Below are positions 1 through 7,838 of a DNA stretch of 8,714 nt, piece by piece. The notes beneath the pieces are model-generated. The model did no database searches. It was given only the letters and a program-made list of their open reading frames with translations, and was not told the origin of the DNA. The DNA is from Pseudomonadota bacterium. GTDB taxonomy: Bacteria > Pseudomonadota > Alphaproteobacteria > Rhizobiales > Phreatobacteraceae. The stretch spans positions 1-8,714 of the forward strand of contig JAEZGJ010000244.1 of assembly GCA_023416965.1 (NCBI GenBank), given 5' to 3'. Positions within the stretch are counted from its first letter, which is position 1. Every line of letters starts with the position of its first letter. The position numbers and the translations under genes are program-made.

Positions 1-45
1 GAGGGAACCGAGGGCTCCGGATGGGGCGACCCGGCGGCACCGCCC

Positions 46-1062
46 TCACACGCCCGCCGCAACCCCCGCCTTCGTCACCATGAGCACCTTGCCGGACCGG
101 CCGCCTTCGCCCGCCAGCGCCATGGCGCGCGCAGCCTCCGCCATCGGCACCACCTCCGCCACCGGTGTCGTCAGCGTGCCGTCGGCCATGCCGCGGGCGA
201 TCCGCCCGTAGGTCTCGGCGATGCGGGCGCGCCCCGCGTCCTGGAACCAGTGGATCAGCCAGAAGCCCTTGAGGCTGATCTTGCGGAAGATGAGGTGCTG
301 CGCGTCGATCCGGCACTGCTCGCCGGAGAGCAGTCCGTAATTGACGACGGTGCCGCCGTCGGCGAGCGCTCCCGCCATGACGCCGGTCGCCGCCCCGCCG
401 ATGGCGTCGATGGCGAGCTTCACCGGCACCCCGCCGGTCGCCTCCTGCACCTTTTTCCGGAAGGCGCGGGGATCATCCAGCGCATCGGCCAGCACCGCCG
501 TGCCGCCCGCTTCGCGCACCCCCGCCACGGCGCTGTCGCGGCGCACGACGTTGAGCGTGTGGATGCCGCGCTGCGCCGCCAGCCTGACGAGAAAGGTACC
601 CACCGCGGAATTCGCCGCGTTCTGCATCAGCCAGTCGCCGGGCTGGAGCGCCACCTGGTCCGACAGCAGCGCCTCGGCCGTGGCGGGATTGCCCTTCAGC
701 ATGGCCGCCTGTTTCAGGTCGATGTCGGCGGGCAGCTTCATGGCGAGCCCCGCCTTGAGGTTCACCCGCTCCACCCAGCAATTGAGGATCATCGGCGAGA
801 CGATGTCGCCCATGGCAAGCCCGCTCACGCCCTCGCCGACGGCGGCGATCCGGCCCACCGCCTCGCCGCCGGGAATGAAGGGCAGCGGCGGCCGCGACGT
901 GCCGTAGAGCCCCTGGATCTGCAGGAGGTCGGAGGGGTTGATGTTGAGCACCAGCATCTCCACCGTCACCTCGCCGGGGGCGGGCGGCGGCGGCTCCGGC
1001 ATGTCGCGCAGGCGGATGGTGGCGGCGGGATCGCCGAACCCCTCGATGACGATGGCCTGCAT
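46..1062 (-). CDS. Zinc-free MDR oxidoreductase, enoyl reductase (ETR/MECR)-like
   Basis: This 338-residue protein belongs to the medium-chain dehydrogenase/reductase superfamily and most resembles the subgroup of mitochondrial 2-enoyl thioester reductases. Seen: an N-terminal GroES-like part with NINPSD (40-45) and QGLYG (50-54), where Y53 aligns with the catalytic tyrosine of MECR/Etr1p; PFIPGGEAVG (61-70); NPATA (125-129); and the cofactor loop QNAANSAVG (147-155), which replaces the classical GxGxxG and is typical of this subgroup. NVVRR (171-175) fits NADPH phosphate binding. The catalytic and structural zinc ligands of alcohol dehydrogenases are absent. Length is normal for the family. 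The ATG is preceded by a good GGGGAGGA ribosome site. By family the reaction is NADPH-dependent reduction of an enoyl thioester or a quinone-like substrate in the cytoplasm; the substrate is not determined by the sequence. The upstream gene ends 40 bases away, so co-transcription is possible. No clear terminator is visible in the 45 bases after the stop. Confidence 0.9.
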   Translation of the reverse strand: MQAIVIEGFGDPAATIRLRDMPEPPPPAPGEVTVEMLVLNINPSDLLQIQGLYGTSRPPLPFIPGGEAVGRIAAVGEGVSGLAMGDIVSPMILNCWVERVNLKAGLAMKLPADIDLKQAAMLKGNPATAEALLSDQVALQPGDWLMQNAANSAVGTFLVRLAAQRGIHTLNVVRRDSAVAGVREAGGTAVLADALDDPRAFRKKVQEATGGVPVKLAIDAIGGAATGVMAGALADGGTVVNYGLLSGEQCRIDAQHLIFRKISLKGFWLIHWFQDAGRARIAETYGRIARGMADGTLTTPVAEVVPMAEAARAMALAGEGGRSGKVLMVTKAGVAAGV

Positions 1063-1102
1063 GGCGGTCCTCCCCTGCGGCCGGGGCCGCGTCTTCGTTG
1101 TC

Positions 1103-2029
1103 TCAGTCGGAAAAGCCGATGAAGCGGTAGTCGGGCGCCGAGGTATTGTGCCGGCTCGGCACCGCCCGCGTCAGCTTCATCTCGATGCCCTCGCCGCCGC
1201 GGAAATCCATCACCGGGGCCTCCTGCCAGCGATTGGCGCCGGCTGCCCGCCACTCGACGCGGGCGCCGTCCGCATTGGTCTCGGTGACATACATGGAGCG
1301 GAGCCCCGCGAAGGGCCCGCCCGCGACCGGCCGCTCCATCCTGACGTCGAGGGCGACGCGGCTGCGGTCGATCTCCGCCACCCTGACGGTCGCCGTGCCG
1401 CCAGCCCGGAAGGTCAGCTCGAAGGTCATCGTCGCGGGGTCGAAGCGGATGGCGGAGAGGTTCACCACCGGCCGCTGCATCACCTCGATCGGTCCGATCA
1501 GCGCCGAGGTGCCGTAGACGATGTCGGAGAGATGGGCCGGCGGGCGCGGCTTCAGCCGCCAGTAGCCGTCCACCGGATACATGACGAGGAACTCGTAAGG
1601 CTTGGCGTCGCCGTCCTTCACGAAGAGCTGGAACAGGTGGAAGCCGCTCTCGGTGCGGCCGCCTACCGTCACCGGCACCTGCTCGGGCCGCCAGAACTTG
1701 TCGAAGGTGATGCCGACCACCTTCAGCTTGTCGTCCTCGTGCATCACCACGGTGCGCGGCGTGAAGCGGAAATCGGCCTTGTCGGTGATGGTGCAGTCGG
1801 TGAAGTCCGGCGCCGTGATGTCCTGCACGATGGTGCCGATGACGGCAGGATGCACGGCCTCGAGCCGGAACCGCCTGACCGACGCGCCGTGCAGGCGCAG
1901 GTCGACATTGTCCTCCTCGGCGCAGAGCGTCGGCACGCTCTCGTTGGCGATGCGCACCGTCGCCGGCGCGGCGAGGGACGGTCCGGCGAGGAGGGCGAGG
2001 AGGAGGGCGGCGGCGAGCGGGCGATGCAT
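1103..2029 (-). CDS. Conserved-looking exported protein of unknown function
   Basis: I do not recognise a named family. The 308-residue product starts with a clear Sec signal peptide: MHR, a leucine/alanine-rich core (residues 5-15), then GPSLA-AP with a probable signal peptidase I site after A20. There is no lipobox cysteine and no later hydrophobic helix, so it is predicted to be soluble in the periplasm or secreted. The mature part is rich in beta-type segments and has two cysteines (C36 in VPTLCAEED and C79 in FTDCTITD) that could form one disulfide. Aromatic motifs such as FDKFWRPEQVP, MYPVDGYWRLKP and YRFIGFSD at the C-terminus look like structural core elements. The ATG at 2029 is well supported by AAGGAG seven bases upstream. 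The gene is followed after 40 bases by the MDR oxidoreductase. Codon use and GC content match the neighbours, so I see no sign of recent transfer. Confidence 0.85.
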   Translation of the reverse strand: MHRPLAAALLLALLAGPSLAAPATVRIANESVPTLCAEEDNVDLRLHGASVRRFRLEAVHPAVIGTIVQDITAPDFTDCTITDKADFRFTPRTVVMHEDDKLKVVGITFDKFWRPEQVPVTVGGRTESGFHLFQLFVKDGDAKPYEFLVMYPVDGYWRLKPRPPAHLSDIVYGTSALIGPIEVMQRPVVNLSAIRFDPATMTFELTFRAGGTATVRVAEIDRSRVALDVRMERPVAGGPFAGLRSMYVTETNADGARVEWRAAGANRWQEAPVMDFRGGEGIEMKLTRAVPSRHNTSAPDYRFIGFSD

Positions 2030-2096
2030 GGACAGGCTCCTTGGGCCTACCGCCTAGCAGGCCGCGCCGCGCCCGCAAAGCCCGCCCGGTGCCGCA

Positions 2097-2549
2097 TCAG
2101 TTGCGGTCGTCGGGCAGCACCGGCAGGGCGTGGAACTCGATGCCTTCCTCGGCGAGCTCGCGCGCCTCCTCCGGCGTCGCCTGGCCGTAGATCGACCGGT
2201 GCTCGCTCTCGCCGTAATGGATCTTGCGCGCCTCCTCGGCGAAGCGCTCGCCGACCGGATCGGCGGTCTTGACGATGTGCTCGCGCAGTTCCCTGAGCTT
2301 GGCGCGCAGCTCCTGCTCCACCGGCGAGACCACCGCCACGGGCGCGGGCGGCGCGGGGGCCGGCTCGGCGGCGGGGGCCCGGTCCTTGCGCGCCACCTGC
2401 GGCGCCATCAGCGCCTTGTCCACCTTGGTCGAGCCGCAGACGGGGCAGGCGACGAAGCCCTGTTTCCGCTGCGCCTCGTAGCTGTCGGAGGAGGGGAACC
2501 AGCTCTCGAATTCATGCGCCTTGTCGCAATGGAGGGCGTAGCGGATCAT
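2097..2549 (-). CDS. DUF1178 family protein, small zinc-ribbon-like
   Basis: The 150-residue protein matches what I know of DUF1178, a family widespread in alphaproteobacteria and some betaproteobacteria and without an established function. Seen: an N-terminal MIRYALHC-DKAHEFESWF block with C8 and H12, then ACPVCGS with C35 and C38. Together these look like a single metal-binding ribbon reminiscent of FmdB-type regulators. A low-complexity Ala/Pro linker follows (about 58-73), then a charged helical part and the family's conserved tail RKIHYGESEHRSIYGQA (about 108-124), ending in LPVLPDDRN. Its ATG overlaps the stop of the upstream amidase gene in an ATGA arrangement and has GGAG five bases before it, so translation is probably coupled. 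It is the last gene of the comF-grxC-amidase operon. A role linked to thiol or metal handling is only inferred from context. Confidence 0.92.
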   Translation of the reverse strand: MIRYALHCDKAHEFESWFPSSDSYEAQRKQGFVACPVCGSTKVDKALMAPQVARKDRAPAAEPAPAPPAPVAVVSPVEQELRAKLRELREHIVKTADPVGERFAEEARKIHYGESEHRSIYGQATPEEARELAEEGIEFHALPVLPDDRN

Positions 2550-3394
2550 GGCGTCTCCGCCACCCGGAACACCCGCCCGTTGGCGAGCGAGGGAATGCGG
2601 CCGCGCGTCTCGCCGACCTTGGCCGGGTCGATCTCGGCGAGGATCACACCGGGCTCGTCATGGTCCGCCTCGGCGAGGATCCGCCCCCAGGGATCGACGA
2701 TGAGGCTGTGGCCATAGGTCGCCCGGCCGCAGGCATGCTGGCCGCCCTGCGCCGCCGCCACCACGAAGGCGCCGTTCTCGATGGCGCGCGCCCGCATCAG
2801 CACGTGCCAGTGCGCCTCCCCCGTCGGCACGGTGAAGGAGGAGGGGATGGCCATGATCCCCGCTCCCTGCTCGGCGAGGCGGCGGTAGAGATGGGGAAAG
2901 CGCAGGTCGTAGCAGATGGTGACGCCGAGGCGCGCCCAGGGCAGGTCGGCCATCACCGCGACGTCGCCCGGCGCATAGGCCGCCGATTCCCGGTAGGTCT
3001 GGCCATTCGGCAGGTCCACGTCGAACATGTGGATCTTGTCATAGGCGGCCACCACCTCGCCGTCGGGCGAGATGACATAGCCGCGGTTCGCCGCCTGCCT
3101 CTCGCCCACCTTGATGGCGAGCGAACCGACATGCAGCCAGATGCCGAGCTGCATGGCCTCGGCCTGGAACAGCGGGATCGAGGGGTCCTCCGCTTCCGAG
3201 CGGATGGCCTCGAAGAATTTCGGCCGCTCCGGCTGCAGGATGTTGGTCATTTCCGGCGTCTGCACATAGTGCGCGCCGGACCGGGCCGCCTCGCGGATCA
3301 GGGCGATGGCCTGATCGACGCTCGCCCTGACCTCGACATCCGCGCGCATCTGCACGCAGGCCGCCGTGAAGGTTCCGCTCACCCCCTCCGCCAT
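2546..3394 (-). CDS. Nit1-like carbon-nitrogen hydrolase (probable deaminated glutathione amidase)
   Basis: A 282-residue cytoplasmic hydrolase of the nitrilase superfamily, Nit1/Nit2 branch. The complete catalytic triad is visible: E48 in TPEMTN, K120 in YDKIHMFDVD, and C161 in CYDLRFP, which is the branch's hallmark. HWHVLMRARAIEN (195-207) and the C-terminal RGRIPSLANGR are also typical. In this branch the mammalian, yeast and E. coli Nit1 (YbeM) enzymes hydrolyse deaminated glutathione, a damage product made by transaminases; Nit2 is instead an omega-amidase. The neighbouring glutaredoxin gene favours the deaminated-glutathione role, but sequence alone does not separate the two. The ATG lies three bases after the grxC stop, and the stop overlaps the DUF1178 start by four bases, so this is an internal gene of one operon. 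AAGG within the grxC end can serve as ribosome site. Length is normal and no key residue is missing. Confidence 0.95.
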   Translation of the reverse strand: MAEGVSGTFTAACVQMRADVEVRASVDQAIALIREAARSGAHYVQTPEMTNILQPERPKFFEAIRSEAEDPSIPLFQAEAMQLGIWLHVGSLAIKVGERQAANRGYVISPDGEVVAAYDKIHMFDVDLPNGQTYRESAAYAPGDVAVMADLPWARLGVTICYDLRFPHLYRRLAEQGAGIMAIPSSFTVPTGEAHWHVLMRARAIENGAFVVAAAQGGQHACGRATYGHSLIVDPWGRILAEADHDEPGVILAEIDPAKVGETRGRIPSLANGRVFRVAETP

Positions 3395-3397
3395 GGA

Positions 3398-3655
3398 TCA
3401 GGCCTTCAGCAGGGGATCGAGCTTGCCGGCGCTGTCGAGGGCGTGGATGTCGTCGCAGCCGCCCACGTGCTGGCCGCCGATGAAGATCTGCGGCACGGTG
3501 CTGCGGCCGCCGGCCTTCTGGATCATCTCGGCGCGGCGCTCGGGATGCTTCTGGATGTCGATCTCCGTGAAGGCCGCGCCCTTCTTGCGCAGGAGCTCCT
3601 TCGCGGCGTGGCAATAGGGGCAGTAATCCTTGGTGTAGACGGTGATTTCCGGCAT
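3398..3655 (-). CDS. grxC: Glutaredoxin 3 (GrxC), dithiol class
   Basis: An 85-residue single-domain glutaredoxin, the usual length for bacterial GrxC. Seen: the dithiol active site CPYC at 12-15 after the first beta strand (ITVYTKDY), the cis-proline motif TVP at 53-55 with QIFIGG after it, and the glutathione-binding GGCDD at 65-69. It reduces protein disulfides and glutathione mixed disulfides in the cytoplasm using glutathione, for example on ribonucleotide reductase. The extra cysteine in GGCDD (C67) is also present in many bacterial Grx3-type proteins. The ATG has only a weak ribosome site (GGAT at about -10), but the N-terminus MPEITVYTK is canonical and leaves little doubt about the start. 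It lies 29 bases after comF and three bases before the Nit1-like amidase. Confidence 0.97.
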   Translation of the reverse strand: MPEITVYTKDYCPYCHAAKELLRKKGAAFTEIDIQKHPERRAEMIQKAGGRSTVPQIFIGGQHVGGCDDIHALDSAGKLDPLLKA

Positions 3656-3684
3656 CGCGGCATCCGTGGCGCTGTGACAGGCCT

Positions 3685-4485
3685 TCAGATATGGACCGCG
3701 CCGTGCCCCTCCACAACCCTCGCCGCGGTGAGCACGTCGATGCGCAGGGCGCCCGCCCGCCGCAGCACCCGGCAGCAGGCCTCGATGGTGGCGCCGGTGG
3801 TCAGCACGTCGTCGACCAGCACCAGCCTCTTGCCGCGCACCCAGCCCCTGCGGTCCTCGGCGATGCGGAAGGCGCCGGTGACGTTCTCCAGCCGCTGCGC
3901 CCGCGTCAGCCCCACCTGGTGGCGGGTGCGGCGCACGCGCTTCAGGAGCAGCGGCTCGTGGGCGATGCCGGTTCGGGCGGAGAGGTGGCGCGTCAGCTCG
4001 GCCGCCTGGTTGAAGCGGCGGGAGACGAGCCGCGTCCAGTGCAGCGGCACCGGCACCAGCGCGTCCGCATCGGCCAGCAGCTCGCGCCCGGACCGCGCCA
4101 TCCAGGCGGAGAGCGCCACCGCCACCTCCAGCCGGTCGCCATATTTCAGCGCATGAACCAGCGCCCGCCCCACCGCGTCGAAGCGGAAGGCGGCGCGCGC
4201 CCGGTCGAAGGCCGGCGGATCGGCGATGGCGGCCGGCGACAGGGCACCGGGGCCGAGGTCGAAGGCCAGCGGCGTGCCGAGCCTCTCGCAGACCGGCGCG
4301 GTGATGAAGGCGACGTCCTTCCAGCAGGCGGGGCAGAGCGCGTGGTGGCTGCCGACGGGATTGCGGCAGGCGAGACAGAGCGGCGGCAGCAGCCAGTCGA
4401 ACACCCGCGCGCCGCCGTTCGCCAGGCGCCGGCGGAGGGGAACGGGAGGCAGGGTCTCGGTCTCGGTGTCGCTCTCGACGGTCAC
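3685..4485 (-). CDS. comF: ComF family protein (zinc finger plus phosphoribosyltransferase-like domain)
   Basis: From the GTG at 4485 the product has 266 residues. Seen: FDWLLPPLC, then a first Cys4 knuckle C37/C40 and C51/C54; a second knuckle reduced to C66 (CERLGTP), which I recall as common in rhizobial ComF; LVHALKYGDRLE (109-120); VPVPLHWTRLVSRRFNQ (144-160); RTRHQVGLTRAQRLENV (186-202); and the phosphoribosyltransferase signature VLVDDVLTTGAT (222-233). ComF homologues are involved in DNA uptake during competence in Gram-positive bacteria and Haemophilus; in alphaproteobacteria the role is unproven. No ATG is available at the N-terminus. A GTG at 4545 would add 20 residues but would place the start directly at the end of the trxA terminator, so I prefer 4485, which has GAGGG just before it. 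This is the first gene of the comF-grxC-amidase-DUF1178 operon. Family call is sure, start is not. Confidence 0.9.
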   Translation of the reverse strand: MTVESDTETETLPPVPLRRRLANGGARVFDWLLPPLCLACRNPVGSHHALCPACWKDVAFITAPVCERLGTPLAFDLGPGALSPAAIADPPAFDRARAAFRFDAVGRALVHALKYGDRLEVAVALSAWMARSGRELLADADALVPVPLHWTRLVSRRFNQAAELTRHLSARTGIAHEPLLLKRVRRTRHQVGLTRAQRLENVTGAFRIAEDRRGWVRGKRLVLVDDVLTTGATIEACCRVLRRAGALRIDVLTAARVVEGHGAVHI

Positions 4486-4510
4486 GCCCTCATGCTGCCA
4501 GGGCGCGGCG

Positions 4511-4539
4511 GCCCCCGGCAGTCGGACGAATCCGGGGGC
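4511..4539 (-). other. Inverted repeat with UUCG sub-hairpin in the comF leader
   Basis: Perfect 8-base arms GCCCCCGG (4511-4518) and CCGGGGGC (4532-4539) enclose 13 bases. Read on the minus strand, an inner CGGA-TTCG-TCCG hairpin can form with a stable UUCG-type tetraloop, but it shares the CGG of the outer arm, so the two folds compete. There is no T-run after it, so it is not an intrinsic terminator. It sits between the trxA terminator and the preferred comF start. A function as leader structure or transcript end-cap is only a suggestion. Confidence 0.45.
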
Positions 4540-4545
4540 ACACAC

Positions 4546-4573
4546 GAAAAAGCCGCCGGAAACCGGCGGCTTT
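4546..4573 (-). terminator. Intrinsic terminator of trxA
   Basis: On the minus strand, 11-base perfect arms AAAGCCGCCGG and CCGGCGGCTTT with a three-base loop are followed by a run of five T (plus-strand A at 4547-4551). It lies 24 bases after the trxA stop and in the right orientation to end the trxA transcript before comF. Confidence 0.9.
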
Positions 4574-4597
4574 CCCAGCAGGGACGGCGAGTGCCGG

Positions 4598-4921
4598 TCA
4601 GGCGTGGCCGGAGATCCACTGCTTCAGCGCGGCCTGCGGAGCCGCACCGGTCTTGCGGTCGACCATCTGGCCGCCCTTGAAGATCATCAGGGTGGGGATC
4701 GACATGATGCCATAGTTCGACGCGATCTTCGGGTTCTCGTCGACATTGACCTTCACGATCTTCACCTTGTCGCCCATCTCGGCGGAGATGGCGTCGAGGG
4801 CCGGCGCGATCATGCGGCAGGGGCCGCACCAGGGGGCCCAGAAATCGACCACGACCGGCGTGTCGGACTTGATGACGTCGGTGTCGAAGGATGCGTCGGT
4901 GGTGGCGGCGACGGCGCCCAT
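4598..4921 (-). CDS. trxA: Thioredoxin TrxA
   Basis: A 107-residue thioredoxin, exactly the family size. Seen: VVVDFWAPWCGPC with the redox pair C32/C35, D26 as the buried acid, and SIPT with cis-proline P76 followed by LMIFKGG. It reduces disulfides in cytoplasmic proteins such as ribonucleotide reductase, PAPS reductase and methionine sulfoxide reductase, and is recharged by NADPH thioredoxin reductase. The start at 4921 is chosen because it gives the canonical N-terminus (MGAVAATTDASFDTDV) and has AGGAGA seven bases upstream. The frame stays open further upstream to 5092, but that part overlaps the end of benE and has no thioredoxin character. A likely promoter lies at 4964-4992 and a strong terminator at 4546-4573, so it can be a monocistronic unit, although no terminator separates it from benE. 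Confidence 0.97.
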   Translation of the reverse strand: MGAVAATTDASFDTDVIKSDTPVVVDFWAPWCGPCRMIAPALDAISAEMGDKVKIVKVNVDENPKIASNYGIMSIPTLMIFKGGQMVDRKTGAAPQAALKQWISGHA

Positions 4922-4963
4922 GGTGGTTCTCCTGGCGGCGGGAGGAATCGGAAGGTTGCGATC

Positions 4964-4992
4964 AAGGTAGGCGCCGGGCGCGGCCGGTTCAA
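4964..4992 (-). promoter_or_regulatory. Probable sigma-70-type promoter of trxA
   Basis: On the minus strand TTGAAC (4987-4992) and TACCTT (4964-4969) are spaced by 17 bases. Transcription would begin near 4956 and give a leader of about 35 bases that contains the AGGAGA ribosome site. The -35 box is good, the -10 box moderate. Assigned by eye only. Confidence 0.45.
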
Positions 4993-5030
4993 GGCGAGGG
5001 GCGAGGATGTTCACCGCCTCGTGACGCAGG

Positions 5031-6194
5031 TCAGTGCCGCCGGAGCGTCTCCCAGGCCCGCTCCACGGCGAAGGCGACCAGGCCGGCGGCAAGCCCCCAG
5101 AAGGCGGCGCCGATGCCGCCGACCGTCACCCCCGACGCCGCCACCGCGAAGGTCAGCAGGGCCGGAAAGCGCGTCTTCACATCGCCCATGGCCACCGCCA
5201 GGGAGCCCATCAGCGCGCCGCTGAGCGCAAGGCCGGCAATGGTCGCGATCAGCGCCCTGGGCATGGCGGCGAAGAGCGCCACGAAGGCCCCGGCAAAGGC
5301 GGCGAAGAGGATGAAGGCGGCGCCGTAGACGATGCCGGCCGGCCAGCGCTTCGCCGGATCGGGGTGGGAATCGGGGCCCGCCGCGATGGCGGCGGTGATG
5401 GCGGCGAGGTTGGAGGGATGGGCTCCGAACGGCGCCGAGAGGAGCGAGACGAATCCGGTCGTGGCGATGATCGGCCCGACGTTGGGGTCGTAGCCGTTGG
5501 CGCGCAGCACGGCGATTCCCGGCAGGTTCTGGCCCGCCATCGTGACGAGATAGAGCGGCACGCCGAGGCCGATCAGCACGGCGGGATCGAAGACCGGGTT
5601 CGTCCAGGTGACATGGGCGAGGCCGAGATCGGTCGGCAGCGGGCCGGCGAGGCCGAGGCCGTAGGTCAGGGCGACGCCCGCCGCCACCACGACGAGCATG
5701 GCGCTCGCCGGATGGGCGAGGCGCATCACGAGGAAGATCGCCACCAGCGGCAGGACGAGCCAGGGCGCCCCCGGCGCGGCCAGGGCGACGTCCATGACGA
5801 ACTTGACGAGGATGCCGGCGAGCATGGCCGAGGCGATGGCGGCGGGGAGCTTCGCCACCCAGTCGCCGAGCGGCCTCACGAGGCCGGTGAGGATGATGAG
5901 CCCCGCCGCCAGCACGAAGGCGCCGACCGCCTGCGGGAAGGCGATGCCCGAGGAGGCGCCGATCAGCGCCGCACCCGGCGTCGACCAGGCCAGCACGATG
6001 GGGATGCGGTAGCGCCAGGTGAGCGCGATGCCGCCGAGCGCCTTGGCGAGCGAGATGGCGGCGAGCCAGGAAATGGTCTCGGCCGGCGTCGCGCCCACCG
6101 CCTGCGCCGCGGCGATGACCAGCGCCACCGTGCCCGCGAAGCCGACGAGGGGGGCGACGATGCCGGCGGCGAGGGTGGAGAGGGTCAGGGGCAT
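5031..6194 (-). CDS. benE: BenE family benzoate/H+ symporter-like membrane transporter
   Basis: A 387-residue polytopic inner-membrane protein made almost entirely of hydrophobic helices, roughly 10 to 12 by eye. Diagnostic stretches are IPIVLAWSTPGAAL in the N-terminal third, VPLYLVTMAGQNLPGIAVL in the middle, and TTGFVSLLSAPFGAHPSNLAAITAA after it, all typical of the BenE family (E. coli YdcO-like, about 390 residues). Characterised members import benzoate with protons; many BenE homologues lie outside benzoate clusters and their substrate is unknown. Here no ben or cat catabolic gene is nearby, so the substrate is open. The ATG at 6194 begins the first membrane segment (MPLTLSTLAAGIVAP). 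The frame extends to a TTG at 6272, but that would start at the base of the ahcY terminator and add a non-hydrophobic leader, so I reject it. No good ribosome site is visible before the ATG, which makes the start moderately certain. Confidence 0.9.
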   Translation of the reverse strand: MPLTLSTLAAGIVAPLVGFAGTVALVIAAAQAVGATPAETISWLAAISLAKALGGIALTWRYRIPIVLAWSTPGAALIGASSGIAFPQAVGAFVLAAGLIILTGLVRPLGDWVAKLPAAIASAMLAGILVKFVMDVALAAPGAPWLVLPLVAIFLVMRLAHPASAMLVVVAAGVALTYGLGLAGPLPTDLGLAHVTWTNPVFDPAVLIGLGVPLYLVTMAGQNLPGIAVLRANGYDPNVGPIIATTGFVSLLSAPFGAHPSNLAAITAAIAAGPDSHPDPAKRWPAGIVYGAAFILFAAFAGAFVALFAAMPRALIATIAGLALSGALMGSLAVAMGDVKTRFPALLTFAVAASGVTVGGIGAAFWGLAAGLVAFAVERAWETLRRH

Positions 6195-6270
6195 GATGGT
6201 CTGGGGATGAGGGCGCCCTGCATCGGGCCGCGCCCCGAAGGACGCACTTGCCCCGTGCAGGTCGCCGGAC

Positions 6271-6301
6271 AAGAAAAAGGGCCCGGCAGCGCCGGGCCCT
6301 T
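6271..6301 (-). terminator. Intrinsic terminator of ahcY
   Basis: On the minus strand, 11-base perfect arms AAGGGCCCGGC and GCCGGGCCCTT with a three-base loop run into TTTTTCTT. It begins 25 bases after the ahcY stop and separates ahcY from the benE gene. Confidence 0.92.
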
Positions 6302-6326
6302 CCTGTAGGAGGCCGGGGGCCTGCGA

Positions 6327-7745
<1,419 letters not shown>

Positions 7746-7805
7746 GGTGTCCTCAGAAAGTGCGCGCGGATGCGGGCCGGCGGAATGACCGGCTTGTCGG
7801 GCGGG

Positions 7806-7834
7806 GCTGTAGCATGGGCCGTGGACGGAGGCAA
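7806..7834 (-). promoter_or_regulatory. Possible promoter of ahcY
   Basis: On the minus strand TTGCCT (7829-7834) and TACAGC (7806-7811) are spaced by 17 bases, giving a leader of roughly 50 to 60 bases. The -10 box is poor, so this is a weak assignment. It gains some weight from the inverted repeat lying immediately upstream of its -35 box. Confidence 0.3.
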
Positions 7835-7838
7835 TAAA

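Noticed and set aside
1..45. Small hairpin GGCGG-CA-CCGCC after the MDR gene as a terminator
   Set aside because: The stem is only five bases with a two-base loop and no T-run follows.
938..2272. Plus-strand open frame of 444 codons across three minus-strand genes
   Set aside because: It spans several real genes and their intergenic spaces and is extremely rich in Arg, His, Gly and Ala; a by-product of GC-rich third positions.
2660..4156. Plus-strand open frame of 498 codons opposite the amidase, grxC and comF
   Set aside because: Same reason: antisense of well-supported genes, no domain signature, low-complexity composition.
4250..4350. Loss of the second Cys pair set in ComF as possible inactivation
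   Set aside because: Replacement of these cysteines by ERLG and LSPAAI is, as far as I recall, common in rhizobial ComF proteins, and the phosphoribosyltransferase motif is intact.
4922..5092. N-terminal extension of trxA by 57 residues
   Set aside because: The extension overlaps the 3' end of benE, contains the likely promoter and has no thioredoxin homology; the internal ATG has a good ribosome site.
6195..6272. N-terminal extension of benE to a TTG at 6272
   Set aside because: It would begin at the base of the ahcY terminator and would add a hydrophilic leader not expected for this family.
7746..7838. SAH or SAM riboswitch in the ahcY leader
   Set aside because: I looked for the conserved core elements of such riboswitches and saw only weak short stems such as GCCGG/CCGGC; the palindrome upstream looks like a DNA operator instead.
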